Assembly: GCA_033239525.1 (NCBI GenBank)
Contig: BSYO01000009.1
Coordinates: 17,257,299 to 17,321,298 of the forward strand
Length of the DNA: 64,000 bases
Direction: 5' to 3'
Origin: Nepenthes gracilis
Lineage: Eukaryota > Streptophyta > Magnoliopsida > Caryophyllales > Nepenthaceae
Position numbers and translations under genes: made by a program. Below the pieces are notes generated by a model that did no database searches, had not been told where the DNA came from, and saw only the letters and a program-made list of their open reading frames with translations. Below, piece by piece: positions 1 through 10,136 of this stretch (position 1 is its first letter; every line of letters starts with the position of its first letter).

Positions 1-949
1 TCGCCTCCTGTTTCTCTATACTGGGAGCGTTTAGAATCTCCCTCATATCCCTCGAGTACTATTCTGGATTTTCAACAGAAGCAGTTCTAACCAGTTGGTC
101 TACCTTCTAGTTTTCAGTTCTGAAAACATGAACCAGGGTTAGTTTGTCAAAACCCTGGACGGTCTCCCTTGCCTTTTCCAAGTACTTAGCCAGGTGAGGG
201 TTGCTTATTTCAAAGTCTCCATTGACCTAGTTAACAATTAGTTTGGAGTAGTTGTAGACCGTTAACCTCTTGGCAGAGCACTCCATGCCTAATCTTAATC
301 CGGCTAACAGAGCCTCATATTCGGTAACATTGTTGGTTGCCGGAAAATCGAGTCTGAGGGAAGTACTTCACCTCAAACCCATCTAAAGTTGTGAGGACCA
401 CTCTAGCGCCACTACGGGCATCCGTAGACGATCCGTCTACGTGGAGTACTCATTTCAAACTCCAAAAACCGCACCACGCTTTCATCGGGTTGCTCTTCTA
501 GAACTCGTGATTTCTAAAAGTCACCGAGCCTACTATTTTACAGCAGGTCTGAGCGGAAATTTGATGTCAAACTCGCCCAATATGATAGCCCATTTTACCA
601 GTCGTTCAGAAACGTCGGGTTTCTGGAGTATATTTTTCAAAGGCTGGTCTATAAGGACCACTACACGGTATGCCTGAAAGTATGGCCTTAACTTTCGCGC
701 AGAGAATATAAGTGCCAGGGCCAATTTTTCTGCGCGCGAGTAGCGGGTCTCTTGGCCGGTTAAAGTTTTACTTACATAGTAGATCGGCCGTTGAGTGTCG
801 GAATTCTGGTGTACGAGGACAGAACTAAGGGATGCTTCCGACACTATCAGGTAAAGATACAGCTCTTCTTTGCCATTGGGTGACACTAGCAACGGTGGGT
901 TGGCCAGATACCGCTTCAATTCATCGAAAGCTTTTTGGCAGTTTGTCAT
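1..949 (-). pseudogene. Tat-type RNase H region
   Basis: The frame at 949-533 continues the reverse transcriptase connection segment into RNase H. Visible blocks include A-F-x-E-L-K-R-Y-L-x-x-P-P-L-L, L-Y-L-Y-L-x-V-S-E-x-x-L-S-S-V-L-V and P-I-Y-Y-V-S-K-T-L, typical of the gypsy RT-RNase H junction. Bases 440-1 carry the rest of RNase H in broken frames. No intact reading frame survives. In a live element this domain would degrade the RNA strand of the RNA-DNA hybrid. Confidence 0.75.
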
Positions 950-952
950 CCA

Positions 953-1576
953 TTAAAACCCGCTGGATTTTGTTCCTCTTAGGGCCTTAAAGAAGGGCTG
1001 GTACTTGTTGTCAGACTTCGCGAGGAAGCGGGACAGCTCTACCAGCCGTCTAGTCAACCGCTGGACATCCTTTATGCTCCGCGATGGACCCATGCCTGCG
1101 AGGGCCTTAATTCCCCATTGGGAGACGATGAAATCCAAGAATTTACCGGAGGCTATCCCGAAGACACACTTAGTCGAATTCAGCTTCATGTGATACTTGC
1201 AGAGCACCTCAAATGACTCTGTCAGGTCACGGATGCAGTCGCCGGTGATCTTACTCTTGACGAGCATGTCGACGTAGACCTCCATGTTGCGACCGATCTG
1301 TTTTTCAAACATCTTGTTGACCAATCGTTGATAGGTTGCTCCAACGTTTTTTAGTCCGAAGGGTATCATTTTGTAGCAGTAAGTGCCCTGATCAGTCATG
1401 AACGAGGTGTGCTCCTCGTCCTTCAGACTCATCCGGATCTGGTTGTAACCTAAATAGGCATCCATGAAGCTTAGCAGTTCATATCCGGTTGTCGAGTCAA
1501 CCAGCAGGTCGATCCTGAGTAAGGGAAAGCTGTCCTTTGGGCAGACTTTGTTAACATCGGTGAAATCGACGAACAT
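953..1576 (-). pseudogene. Tat-type reverse transcriptase domain, broken
   Basis: The 207-residue open stretch starts at F-V-D-F-T-D-x-N-K near residue 2 (RT motif A region), continues through L-L-S-F-M-D-A-Y-x-G-Y-N-Q-I and the P-F-G-L-K-N-x-G-A-T-Y-Q-R block, and reaches V-Y-V-D-M-L-V-K-S, where the catalytic loop of the family normally reads Y-V-D-D-M. One of the two catalytic aspartates is therefore missing, which should abolish polymerase activity. Just upstream, near 1578-1580, an in-frame TGA stands where relatives have tryptophan. The domain once reverse-transcribed the element RNA. It is now a relic. Confidence 0.85.
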
Positions 1577-2035
1577 CTGTCATTTTTTATTACTTTTCTT
1601 CACTAAGACGACGTTAGAGAGCCAATCTGGGTAGTGGACTTCTCTAATAAATCCTACGTTTTGATTTCTTCACTCTCCCTCGATGGCGATCGCCTTTTCT
1701 GAGTGGTTTCTCGCTTTTGCCCGACGGGCTTCCGACTAGGATCAAGCCTCCACTTATGGACCATCATCTCAACCGGGATCCGGGCATGTCCTGCTAGAGT
1801 TCACGCGAAAACATCAGCGTTCCGTCGCAGGAACGCGAACAACTCATCTCGGGAACGCGAACAACTCATCGCGCAGTGTTCCGGCGAGTGAGCCATCGAT
1901 CTGTACACACATTTTCGGTTCCTCCAAGTTCAGTGGGACTAGATCTGTGGCTTTGCTAGACTGCGCTTGTTGTTGGATTGTCTCGTCTCAATGGTCGAGT
2001 TTCCAAACTGTTCTAATGCTGCCGCTAGGGGCAAC

Positions 2036-2480
2036 CTAAGACATGTTGCATGTCCACCCAGTAACCTGGTCACTTAATACCTTTTCTACACCGTAAGGCA
2101 TTGGAAACTTTATCTTGAGGTGTGGAATTAATGTGACTGCCTCGAATGCTATTAAGTACGGTCTGCCTAGTATAGCGTCATAAATAGAGGGTAGGTCGAC
2201 CACCAAGAATGTGAGTATTTGACTCGCTGTTTTTGGATACGTGCCCAAGGTGACCTCCAGTTGGATGGTCCTGTGGACGGGTACTGGCTCGTTGTCAATG
2301 CCATATAATAGGCCATCGGTAGATTTTAATTAGTTCTTTTTTAAGCATAGTTTAAAGGACGCATCCAAGTAAAGCAAATCCTTTAAATTACCATTATCAA
2401 TAAACACTCGCTTAAGTTGGTAGTCGATACTACCGTCTAAAATAAGGACGGATACAATAATGGGGTCAGCATGGGGGACA
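2036..2480 (-). pseudogene. Retropepsin (aspartic protease) remnant of the Tat-like element
   Basis: On the minus strand the C-terminal part reads L-V-V-D-L-P-S-x-Y-D-A-I-L-G-R-P-Y-L followed by L-K-I-K-F-P, the flap-to-C-terminal signature of gypsy retropepsins. Upstream, around 2410-2395, R-V-F-I-D-N-G-N occupies the place of the catalytic D-S/T-G triad, giving D-N-G, which should inactivate the protease. Stops separate the two halves. The neighbours are gag on the upstream (right) side and reverse transcriptase on the left. Confidence 0.7.
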
Positions 2481-2869
2481 TTACATGAGTCAAATCATCA
2501 TCATTGAAGCTAATAGTGTTGTCCGCCGTGCGCTACTTTTTCCTCCCAATCTGCTGCTCCTTGTCGTCGGTTGGGTTTTTGGCAGGTCGGGTGGTGACTA
2601 TATTAACCACCCCTGCTGTAACCCCTGTTTTGGGGAGGAGACAGCTCCCGCCCTTCTCCGCCAGCTGCTCCAAAATTCTGCCTAGGGCCCTTGATGAACT
2701 TGGTAAGGTGGCCCCTACGAATCAGCTCTTTAATCTCCCTTTGCAATGTCTTGCAGTCTTCGGTAGAATGTCCAGCAGAGCGGTGGAGGTCACAGTACTT
2801 CGACTGGTTCCCAATGTCCTTCAGTGGTTTTGGTCACTTCAGGAATTTTTTCTCGCGGATTTACATGAG

Positions 2870-3640
2870 AACATTTGAGCATGTCTACGTCATGGGCGTA
2901 AAACTGGAGGGCCCGTAATCTCTACGTTCTGGCGACCCAGTTCTGGGTTGCTTCTAGCGGGAGTGATCACTACCGTTGTATTTTATTTTTCCTTCTCCAA
3001 GGAATAATCGAGGTTAATCTTCTGTTCTAGACGTTTTGCTTTGTTGGCCTCCTCTGCCGTTGCGTAGGCTCGGGTGATTGATTCCGCCTCCCGAAAGGTT
3101 TGGGGATTCTTATGGGCCAGATGGTTAAAGAAGTCCCCATTGGTCAGCACGGAGATAAAACTGCCCAATTTCATCTCCTCTCGTGATCCGTGGAATCCGC
3201 CTAGCCTCGCCACAAAACAGTCCCCAGAAAATCGCGGGTTCTCTCTCCTGACTTCTGCTTGATGTGGGAGAGGTGCCACGGGTGCTTCTCTTCCCGTTAG
3301 CTCGAGGCGTATTGAGCCAGGAAGAGATTTGTGAACTCCCGAAAGCTACTGATGGTGTCTGAAGGGAGGTGATGAAACTAGATGCGGACATCTCCCTTCA
3401 GCGTGAGCTGGAAGCTGCGGTATATTGTTAAGTCTTCCAACCCTTTTAGACTCAGATGGGTGCGAAAGTGATCCAAATGGTCAACTAGATCACTGCTTTC
3501 ATCGTATGAGTCAAGGGAAATCATCTTGAACTTGGTGGGCAGTAGACGGTTTAGGATATCCACTGTGAAAGAAGATCTGTCAAGATTGATAGCACGCTCA
3601 TCGTCCTGGAACACGCGGTTCCAAATCTTATCCACTCACG
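2870..3640 (-). pseudogene. gag remnant of the Tat-like element
   Basis: The frame at 3635-3378 contains the capsid-like block L-P-x-K-F-K-M near residue 34, then S-Y-D-E-S-x-D-L-x-D-H-L, and Y-R-S-F-Q-L-T-L-K-G near its end. This matches the retrotransposon gag domain of Tat elements. The protein then shifts into other frames at 3391-3125 and 3279-2983, so at least two frameshifts are present. The remaining 2980-2480 segment would hold the zinc-knuckle part but is too decayed to read. Confidence 0.75.
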
Positions 3641-4257
3641 GGTCTCCGCGAGCTGCGTCGGCAGATCTCTTAGAGTTGAGGTAAGCTCTCAACTCTGTCT
3701 TGTCCCTAGAGGGCCCAGTAGCCTGCTGGTTACTACCTCCAGAGGACCGGGCAGTCCTCGAGGCTCGCTCCTGGACTGCATTCCCGTCTTCTATTCGAGA
3801 GTATCCGAGATTTCTTCTCTCGGGATTTTTTCTCGTGAGTTGTGCTCTCGAGAGAGTTCTTGAGCCACATTCGGCTTGGAGCGCACGAGGAGGCTAGGAT
3901 TGGATTATTTGTGGGTCTCTCGGGCCTTCCGGCGCCGCTTCTTTTCTCTAGCCACTTTTTTTTGGTGGTCGTAGGGGGACGACCCCGGCGAGGCCGCCCC
4001 GCTATATTTGCTCTTATCGAGAGTAGAGTATTTGGAGTAGACGTTTGTTGGTCTACATCTGCTCCATCGGTTGCTGGAAGGCACTGGCACTCTGCCTGTT
4101 ATCCCGTTGACCATGGTACCAATAGCGTGGTCCTAGTCGGGAGAAGTGACGTCTCTAGTGGGATCGCTAATTTGGGCTCTCGTGTTCACCATTTCGGATG
4201 AATCGGGTGGTGAAAAGAGAGCGCTATGCAGAGTTGTGGTTGGCTTTTTGTAAGCGT

Positions 4258-4276
4258 TTCCTACAGACAGCGCCAA
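4258..4276 (-). other. Primer-binding site of the Tat-like element
   Basis: On the minus strand the sequence reads TTGGCGCTGTCTGTAGGAAA, directly downstream of the LTR end. It closely resembles the primer site of the second Tat-like element at 61983-62003, which reads TTGGCGCCGTCTGTGG. It fixes the orientation of the element. Confidence 0.7.
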
Positions 4277-4279
4277 TAA

Positions 4280-5401
4280 TGCGTACCTCAATCCGATTTT
4301 GAATAGATTTGGATCCGTCTGAATGGCTCGACCTGGTTCCGTTCACTGAGTCTGAATCCTTCACACCACCAAAGCAAATGAGAGGTTAGTGTATCGGCGG
4401 GAGGTTGTCCCACCGAAAATATTCCGACATTCAAGTGAATAAAAAGCTTTCAAATTAAGGAAGGTAAACTGATAAGCAAAAGAGAGAGAGAAAGAGGGTA
4501 GGGTGGTCGGAAGTGTTGGCCCATTGAGAATGTGAGTTCTCACTCCCTGATCACAGAGAGCGTGTGAAAGTGGCATCTTGAAAACATGGAAGTTTTAAGA
4601 AACGATCCTCAGAAAGCCGAAAATGTCTCTTGAAATCTGGAGGCATTTGGTGTGATTGGAGGATGAATGCTTGTGTAGGGAGAAAGAGGAGATGAGTCTT
4701 TGTTCAAACTCTATAATCGTTCGTGAGTTAGACTATAGGAAATCTTTTAGGAAGCTTGCTCTGAATGTTCTCAAGAAGACAAGTTAGAATGAGTACGAGG
4801 CTTCTGTTTCTGTGTGAGCGTTCGTGTTCGTCTGTCTCTGTGTGTGAGTATGCATGTGTCTTTCAGAACGAAGACCTTAAGCTTATATCGACAGCAGGAG
4901 AGCCACCTTCTCTAGGCAAGGTGGCGTGTTCTTCTAGACTGGCAATGGCGGCCTTTTCTGAGTTGGTGGGATTGACAGGCGTGATTTAATGGATCCTTTT
5001 CTTTCTAAATAGTGCAACGGATATCCAAATCACCTCATCCTTTTGTAACCGTTTTGACTCCAACGTTGGCGCTAAGTTCATTACCGCCTTTTTAGAGAAG
5101 ATTAGCTTTTAAGAAAGCGTGTGATTATGAAAGGATTGTTACTTTTTGCGCACGAGTTTGCCTATCAAATTGGGCTGCACTGCAGCAGTTTAACGCCTTT
5201 TTGGGCCTCGCTACTATAATACTTCTAGCTCAACACTAGAGTTGACCGTCTTATACACGAGTTGACCATTGGCGTCTCGTGGCCAACGCCGATGACTCAT
5301 TTTAGCCTTTCAAGATTTAGGCATTCGCCTCCTGTTGGGCCGTTATTTGAATTGACCGTTTAGCAAGCCATTTGGGCCTTCTTTGACCATGGGCCAACCC
5401 A
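4280..5401 (-). repeat. 5' LTR of the Tat-like element (about 1.1 kb)
   Basis: The block begins TGCG directly next to the primer-binding site and ends in ACCCA, the same ends as other Tat-type LTRs in this window (51928-53121, 56069-56845). It shares recognisable segments with 51928-53121, including the GGATCC/GTTCC/GAGT-GAATCC region near its left end and repeated GTTGACC-type motifs near its right end. The element lies on the minus strand, so this right-hand copy is the 5' LTR. The right end is inferred from the conserved terminal sequence, not from a matched partner. Confidence 0.75.
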
Positions 5402-8400
5402 TGGTAATAATCTTTAATTTCAAATTAAAATTATTATTGCCTTACTAATATGATTTATTATAATATATTGAATATTGATACATCCCTGAATTCTGATTAT
5501 CAAACAAGTTAAGATATCACTCGATCTTTCTTAGGAAATTCGAGGGTAATTAAACAAAAGAAATTGTATTGATATCAGAAGATCACCCTCAATAGAGGAT
5601 CACTTGCAGTAGAAAACCGAATCAACACCAAATCTTTGCCAAATAGAACAAAAATTCACAAAATGTCTTGAAAAGAAAAGTGCAAACAGACCTATAAATG
5701 ACGTCCCATCGTGAACATAGGAAAGAGCAAATAGGGAAAGAGCACCATAAAAATCTTAACCTAGAAAAAACTCCTCACGATCCAAGGCCTAAAGAGCGTT
5801 GTGGAAGGTTTAGACGGTGCAACTCAAATCTGTCTAGAGAGATCTAGGCCCGCAAAAATGCCCACTGAGCGCAACTAGAAACACACGCCTCAGCAACTCT
5901 AACTCGGCAAACTAATCCACATGACTGTAGCAAATGCATCATCCCTCGTAGCCGCAAAGATTGAGTTAGTGGGGGGGCTCATGCCAGCCTGTTTAATCCA
6001 GGCCGACAAAATCGGTGCAACTCACTAGGAAAACACAAAGTTAACGACCTCAAATCATAGCACATTTAGAACCCTAATGATAGCTAGCCAACATATATTT
6101 TTTACAAATATCTCTTTCTTTTTTATAGGGAGACTTTTAGAGAAAAAAATTTGAAGAAAAGAGAGATAATAGAAGAGCACAATCCCCAATTGGCGCAACT
6201 CCACAAAGAAGGCCAATCTTTCATTTTTAAGCCACTTCTCAACTAACCACACTACCAAAACTCAATCATCCATCATAAAGCCACTCCCCAATTGAACATG
6301 GGCACCAAAACTTAGTCTTCCACCAACACTTAGTTATCTATTACATTCATTTACACAATATTATTTTTTCTTATTTTTTATCTATTTAAAAAAAATTTAA
6401 TTTAAATATTAAAAAAATATACTGAATAATAAATTTCATTATTCTTTGAATTTTTATTTATTAATTATATTATAAAGAATCTAAATTCAAAATAACGATA
6501 AACAAACTCGCTTCAATTCAATTCTCAAAAAAATTAACACCCTAACTTATTCGATAATTTAAATTCAAAAACGTATAAAAAATTTAATATATATATATAT
6601 ATATACATATATGTATATTTGTCAGCAATCATCTAGCCAATTAATTAAATATTAATTAATATATACAATATGTTATATATTAATTTATGTAATACGCCTG
6701 GCCATTTTTTGTCCAAATTATACGGAATATTTTATATGATTATTATATTAATAGAAAAGTTCTTGGTATGCCATTGTTGACTTAGTCAAAGTCTGCCCAT
6801 AAGTCTTCCAAAAGGTTTGGAACTGATATTTTATTTATTTATTTTAAATTTTTATTAGATAATTGTAAAAGGATCCCCCTCTAAGGAGAACAGATAAGAA
6901 CCGTCTGTCTGTTTAATATCATCATACGTACCTTATTCAGCCATATAACTCAATTTTTATATATAACACCAATTAAAATTGAAAAATAAAATAACAATAT
7001 ATATATATAATGAATTATAGAATGGCTGTAAATAAATAAATAGTGTCAATTTTTTAATTTAATATATGCAACGACCCAGTTGGAAAATAGAAAAATGTGG
7101 GGCCTACAGCACCCAAATGCGGGTACCACAGACGGTGTTAATAACGGCATTTTGAATGTCTTAGGGATTATTGAACCATCAGATCAAAACACCGAAAAAG
7201 TAACGGTTTGATATCAATCTTTGTAACCTTCTCCTCGTCACCCTTCCCCCGAAAAACAAAAAAAAAGAGAAAAGGCGGAAGAGAGAGAGAGAGAGAGAGG
7301 AAGAGGCGGTGGTGGAAGTGGGGGCTGGGATGGAAGTGGAGAGGCGGTGGCAAGGCAGCATTGATAGTGATGCGACAGTTAAGGTGGAATCAGAGGTTGG
7401 TCTTTAGTGGACTAGTTTTTTTACGTCAATTTATAAAATTAAGCCAAAAATAAAAATAAGTTATCAAGATAAATTTATAAGAATTATATAAAATTAATCT
7501 TTTCTTCAAACAAACATTACCATACACCATTCCTATAAACATCTAATTTTTTGCCCAATCAAACTGAAGCTTTGAAGCTAAATCTTAATATTAAATAACA
7601 ATTGAAAGTTGCAATAACAATTAAAATAATGTGAACACAAATTATTATGACTTGTATTAACCTATGATAAAATTTAATAATTTTATAATCTATCTTATGT
7701 AACATTATTATGCCTAATTCTTATTAATTTACTTTCCCTATAAAATCATAAAATTTTAAAAAAATTAAAAAGTTATTTTTCAAAATTTTTATAATATTAT
7801 TATTTATTAAATATAAATTTTAAATATTAAAAAAATATTCAAAGGGTAATCTTATCATTTAGTTATAGTTCTTTGAATTTTCATCATCAAAACAAATGAA
7901 AGTGTACCGCAAGTACAGTGATGCCTTCACGTGTCACGAACATCGTACTCAATTGACCTGAATAACTTGACATGATGAAAAGTAAAAACAAAAATATATT
8001 TTTCGAATTCAAAAGAACTTAGAAAATAAAATAACTTAGCCAAATATATAAATATTATATATTACTATGCTTATAATTTATTAATGTCGCATGACTCTGA
8101 AGTCATCACCAACTTTATAATATATAAAATCAGTCACAAATTTTTAAGTATAAATAAATGAGACATTAATTTTTTTAATAATAAACTCATTTATAAAGAA
8201 AGTAAAAATAATATTTTTATATAATACTTTTTTAAAATTTTCCTCATCTAAAACATAGAATAATTTAAAAATTAAAAATTATTATTATTATAATTTGATA
8301 TTAATTTATTCTGACTTTAGTACATAAAATTACAATTATCATTTAGACCAATAAATAAAAAAATATAATAAAATAAACATACTTTTTAGTTAATTGAACT
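5402..8400. other. AT-rich intergenic region upstream of the glycosylase gene
   Basis: No coding sequence is supported here. The stretch is strongly AT-rich, with long A/T runs, a (TA)n tract near 6590-6605 and a short GA-repeat tract at 7280-7300. The GA tract sits in a purine-rich patch (7208-7370) that could be an old leader sequence, but no gene follows it. The only ORFs are short and of low complexity. The region separates the Tat LTR from the host gene and probably includes distal promoter sequence. Confidence 0.5.
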
Positions 8401-9591
8401 CTAATGATTAAAAGAAAAGTTGCCCAAAAAGAGACAAAAAACCGCCATCACACCTCTTGCTGATCTGCAGGCGACCGTCAGATCAAGATCGCAGCAGCAT
8501 CTTCAACCACCCGATTGGAGCTATAAGAAAACCGTGGGTACTTGTAACAGAACAAAGGCTCGTTCATGTGAATTTAGTCACCTAAGTCGACGTTGAACAC
8601 GCCGGTCCAATTTACGGATATACCCCTCGAGTACGACCGGAATATTAAATACTTTTAATTTAGTATTAGCGCAGTAAATCCTCGTGAGTTCTCTGAGCTT
8701 TGAGTAAATGAGAATTGTTTTATTAAAGTATGACCCCCTAAATCGTTTACCGGGAAAAAGGATGCTATTAATTTTAGTAAGAACCCCTGATATTAACCCA
8801 AGGGATACTCGGTTCATTTTCATCTTTCTCTCTCTCTCTCTCCTCTCTCTCCCCTCCATCTTGCGCTTTCCTCCACGGCAATTTATCCGGCGAGGACGCT
8901 GGCTGTTGAAGCAGATCTCTGGCATTGACAACCATTTCTCAGGTAAGAAAGATAATCTGAATTTTTAATTCAGGTTTAGTTCTGTGATGATAATCCCAAT
9001 ATAATACCTCAGCTAGAAGAGTAAGAAGTTTAAAGAGTACAGATCACGGAGGTTTTGAGATGAATTTGATTTTCCAGACAATTTCAATTATTTATGGCCT
9101 TCATCCAAATTACTGGCTGAAAGATATGCAGATCAAGAGTAGTCTGTATCATAAATCTAGTGATTTATGGTATTGTGGGTGTGGCTAATTTCTCAGATGC
9201 AGTTAATTTTCTGGGTGTTTTCCGTGCTTATTTTGAAATTTCTTTTTTCCCATTTTCTTTTCCTTTGCAGGGAATCTGAGGAAATGAGGTCTGATATGAA
9301 GGAATATTAGCAAATTTTGTGAATTTTTCTTTCAAAAAAGAAAAAAAAAACTAAAAAACATCTTCTTGGGATCTGGGTGTGAGAGGGGAGGGAAAAGAAA
9401 GGAAGCGTTTTGTCTATGTGAGGTCCTGGATCTGATGAGTGAAAAACTGATGAAGGAAAATTAATAACAGTGGTCAAAGGTCTCAGATTTGAGAGAGGAA
9501 ATTCAGTTCCAGGGTTTGTAATTAGGGTTTGAGAGGGAGGGGGAAAAAGGAAGAAAAGGAGCTCTGTTTATGAGTTTGTGGAGTTTGAAGA
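8400..9591 (+). promoter_or_regulatory. Promoter-proximal region and spliced 5' leader of the DNA glycosylase gene
   Basis: A pyrimidine-rich CT-repeat tract (about 8820-8855) begins a GC-richer leader exon that ends at a good donor (GTAAGA) after 8941. A polypyrimidine tract and TTTGCAG acceptor at 9261-9270 start the second leader exon at 9271, which continues into the first coding exon. CT-rich leaders and a leader intron are common in plant housekeeping genes. The transcription start is placed only by composition. Four short upstream ORFs lie in the second leader exon (see separate entry). Confidence 0.55.
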
Positions 9592-9605
9592 ATGAATATC
9601 AGTAA
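9284..9605 (+). promoter_or_regulatory. Cluster of four upstream ORFs in the leader
   Basis: Between the leader acceptor and the proposed main ATG (9592) lie ATGs at 9284 (8 codons), 9414 (ATG followed at once by TGA), 9435 (9 codons) and 9570 (11 codons). The last ends at 9605 and overlaps the main start in another frame. Such uORFs usually lower translation of the main frame. Whether they are used depends on the true transcription start and splicing, which cannot be seen here. Confidence 0.45.
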
Positions 9606-10136
9606 AGAAAAATCTGTTCCTTTGCCAAAAGATTTCCAGATTGAGGGTTCATTGGCTCCCATGACACCATTGAATCAGCCTGATTCCTAGACCAATCTAT
9701 TCAGAGGGAGAAGGAATCCAGTTGAGCCAAGGCTGTAAGATTGATTCACAGGGTTACAACCCAGCATTTGCACAGCAGACCGAAGTATATGTGATCGATT
9801 CAAGCAGTTGGGAAGCAGCCCAAGGGCAAAAGCTTGACAGTTGCTTACCTCAACGGAGCAGTGAGGCCCAGAGAACGGAACGGATAATGCCTGATGACCC
9901 ATTAGCAGAGGGGGCCAACCTGTCATTTAGTGAGCTGTTGGGGATGGCTTGGACGCTGTCATCACCTTCAATTTGTGGAATTCCACCAGGAAACAGAAGT
10001 GCAACATTGGCTTCTTTGATTTCACCATATGAAGAAAACAGGTTGTGTTCCAGCTCTATGACTTCGATGGTTGGAAATCCAGGCCTTTTACCCCAATCAA
10101 GTCAGCAGATAATCTGCACACCAGAATGGCAACATT
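9592..10136 (+). CDS. Coding exon 1: N-terminal conserved motif, with apparent frameshift
   Basis: The ATG at 9592 opens a frame with S-V-P, D-F-Q-I-x-G-S and P-M-T-P, which resembles the start of long DEMETER-like proteins (S-V-P, F-Q, G-S-W-x-P-x-T-P). That frame stops at TAG 9688-9690. A second frame is open from 9674 and carries the rest of the exon, including the family motif A-N-L-S-F-S-E-L-L-G-M-A near 9918-9953. The frames differ by one base, so an indel, an assembly error or an alternative start must be invoked. The exon ends at donor GTAAGT (10137). If the first frame is disregarded, the next ATG in the second frame is 9722. Confidence 0.75.

Larger units (their letters stand above)
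1..4279 (-). mobile_element. Tat-like Ty3/gypsy retrotransposon, internal region, truncated by window edge
   Basis: Read on the minus strand, this stretch gives gag (about 3640-2870), a retropepsin region (about 2480-2036), reverse transcriptase (1576-953) and RNase H (949-1) in gypsy order. It starts at a primer-binding site at 4258-4276 that abuts an LTR at 4280-5401. The primer site, with core TTGGCGCTGTCTGT, is the kind seen in plant Tat/Ogre-type elements. Stops and frameshifts break every domain, so no full polyprotein is left. Integrase and the 3' LTR would lie beyond base 1. The lineage call rests on motif similarity and on LTRs of the same look elsewhere in the window. A caulimovirus-like origin is unlikely because LTR and primer site are present. 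Confidence 0.85.

Noticed and set aside
1..4279. Caulimovirus-like (pararetroviral) insertion
   Set aside because: The RT is of the gypsy type and an LTR with adjacent primer-binding site is present, which pararetroviruses lack.
7168..7453. Short ORFs around the GA repeat at 7280-7300
   Set aside because: They are low-complexity translations of the GA/CT tract on both strands.
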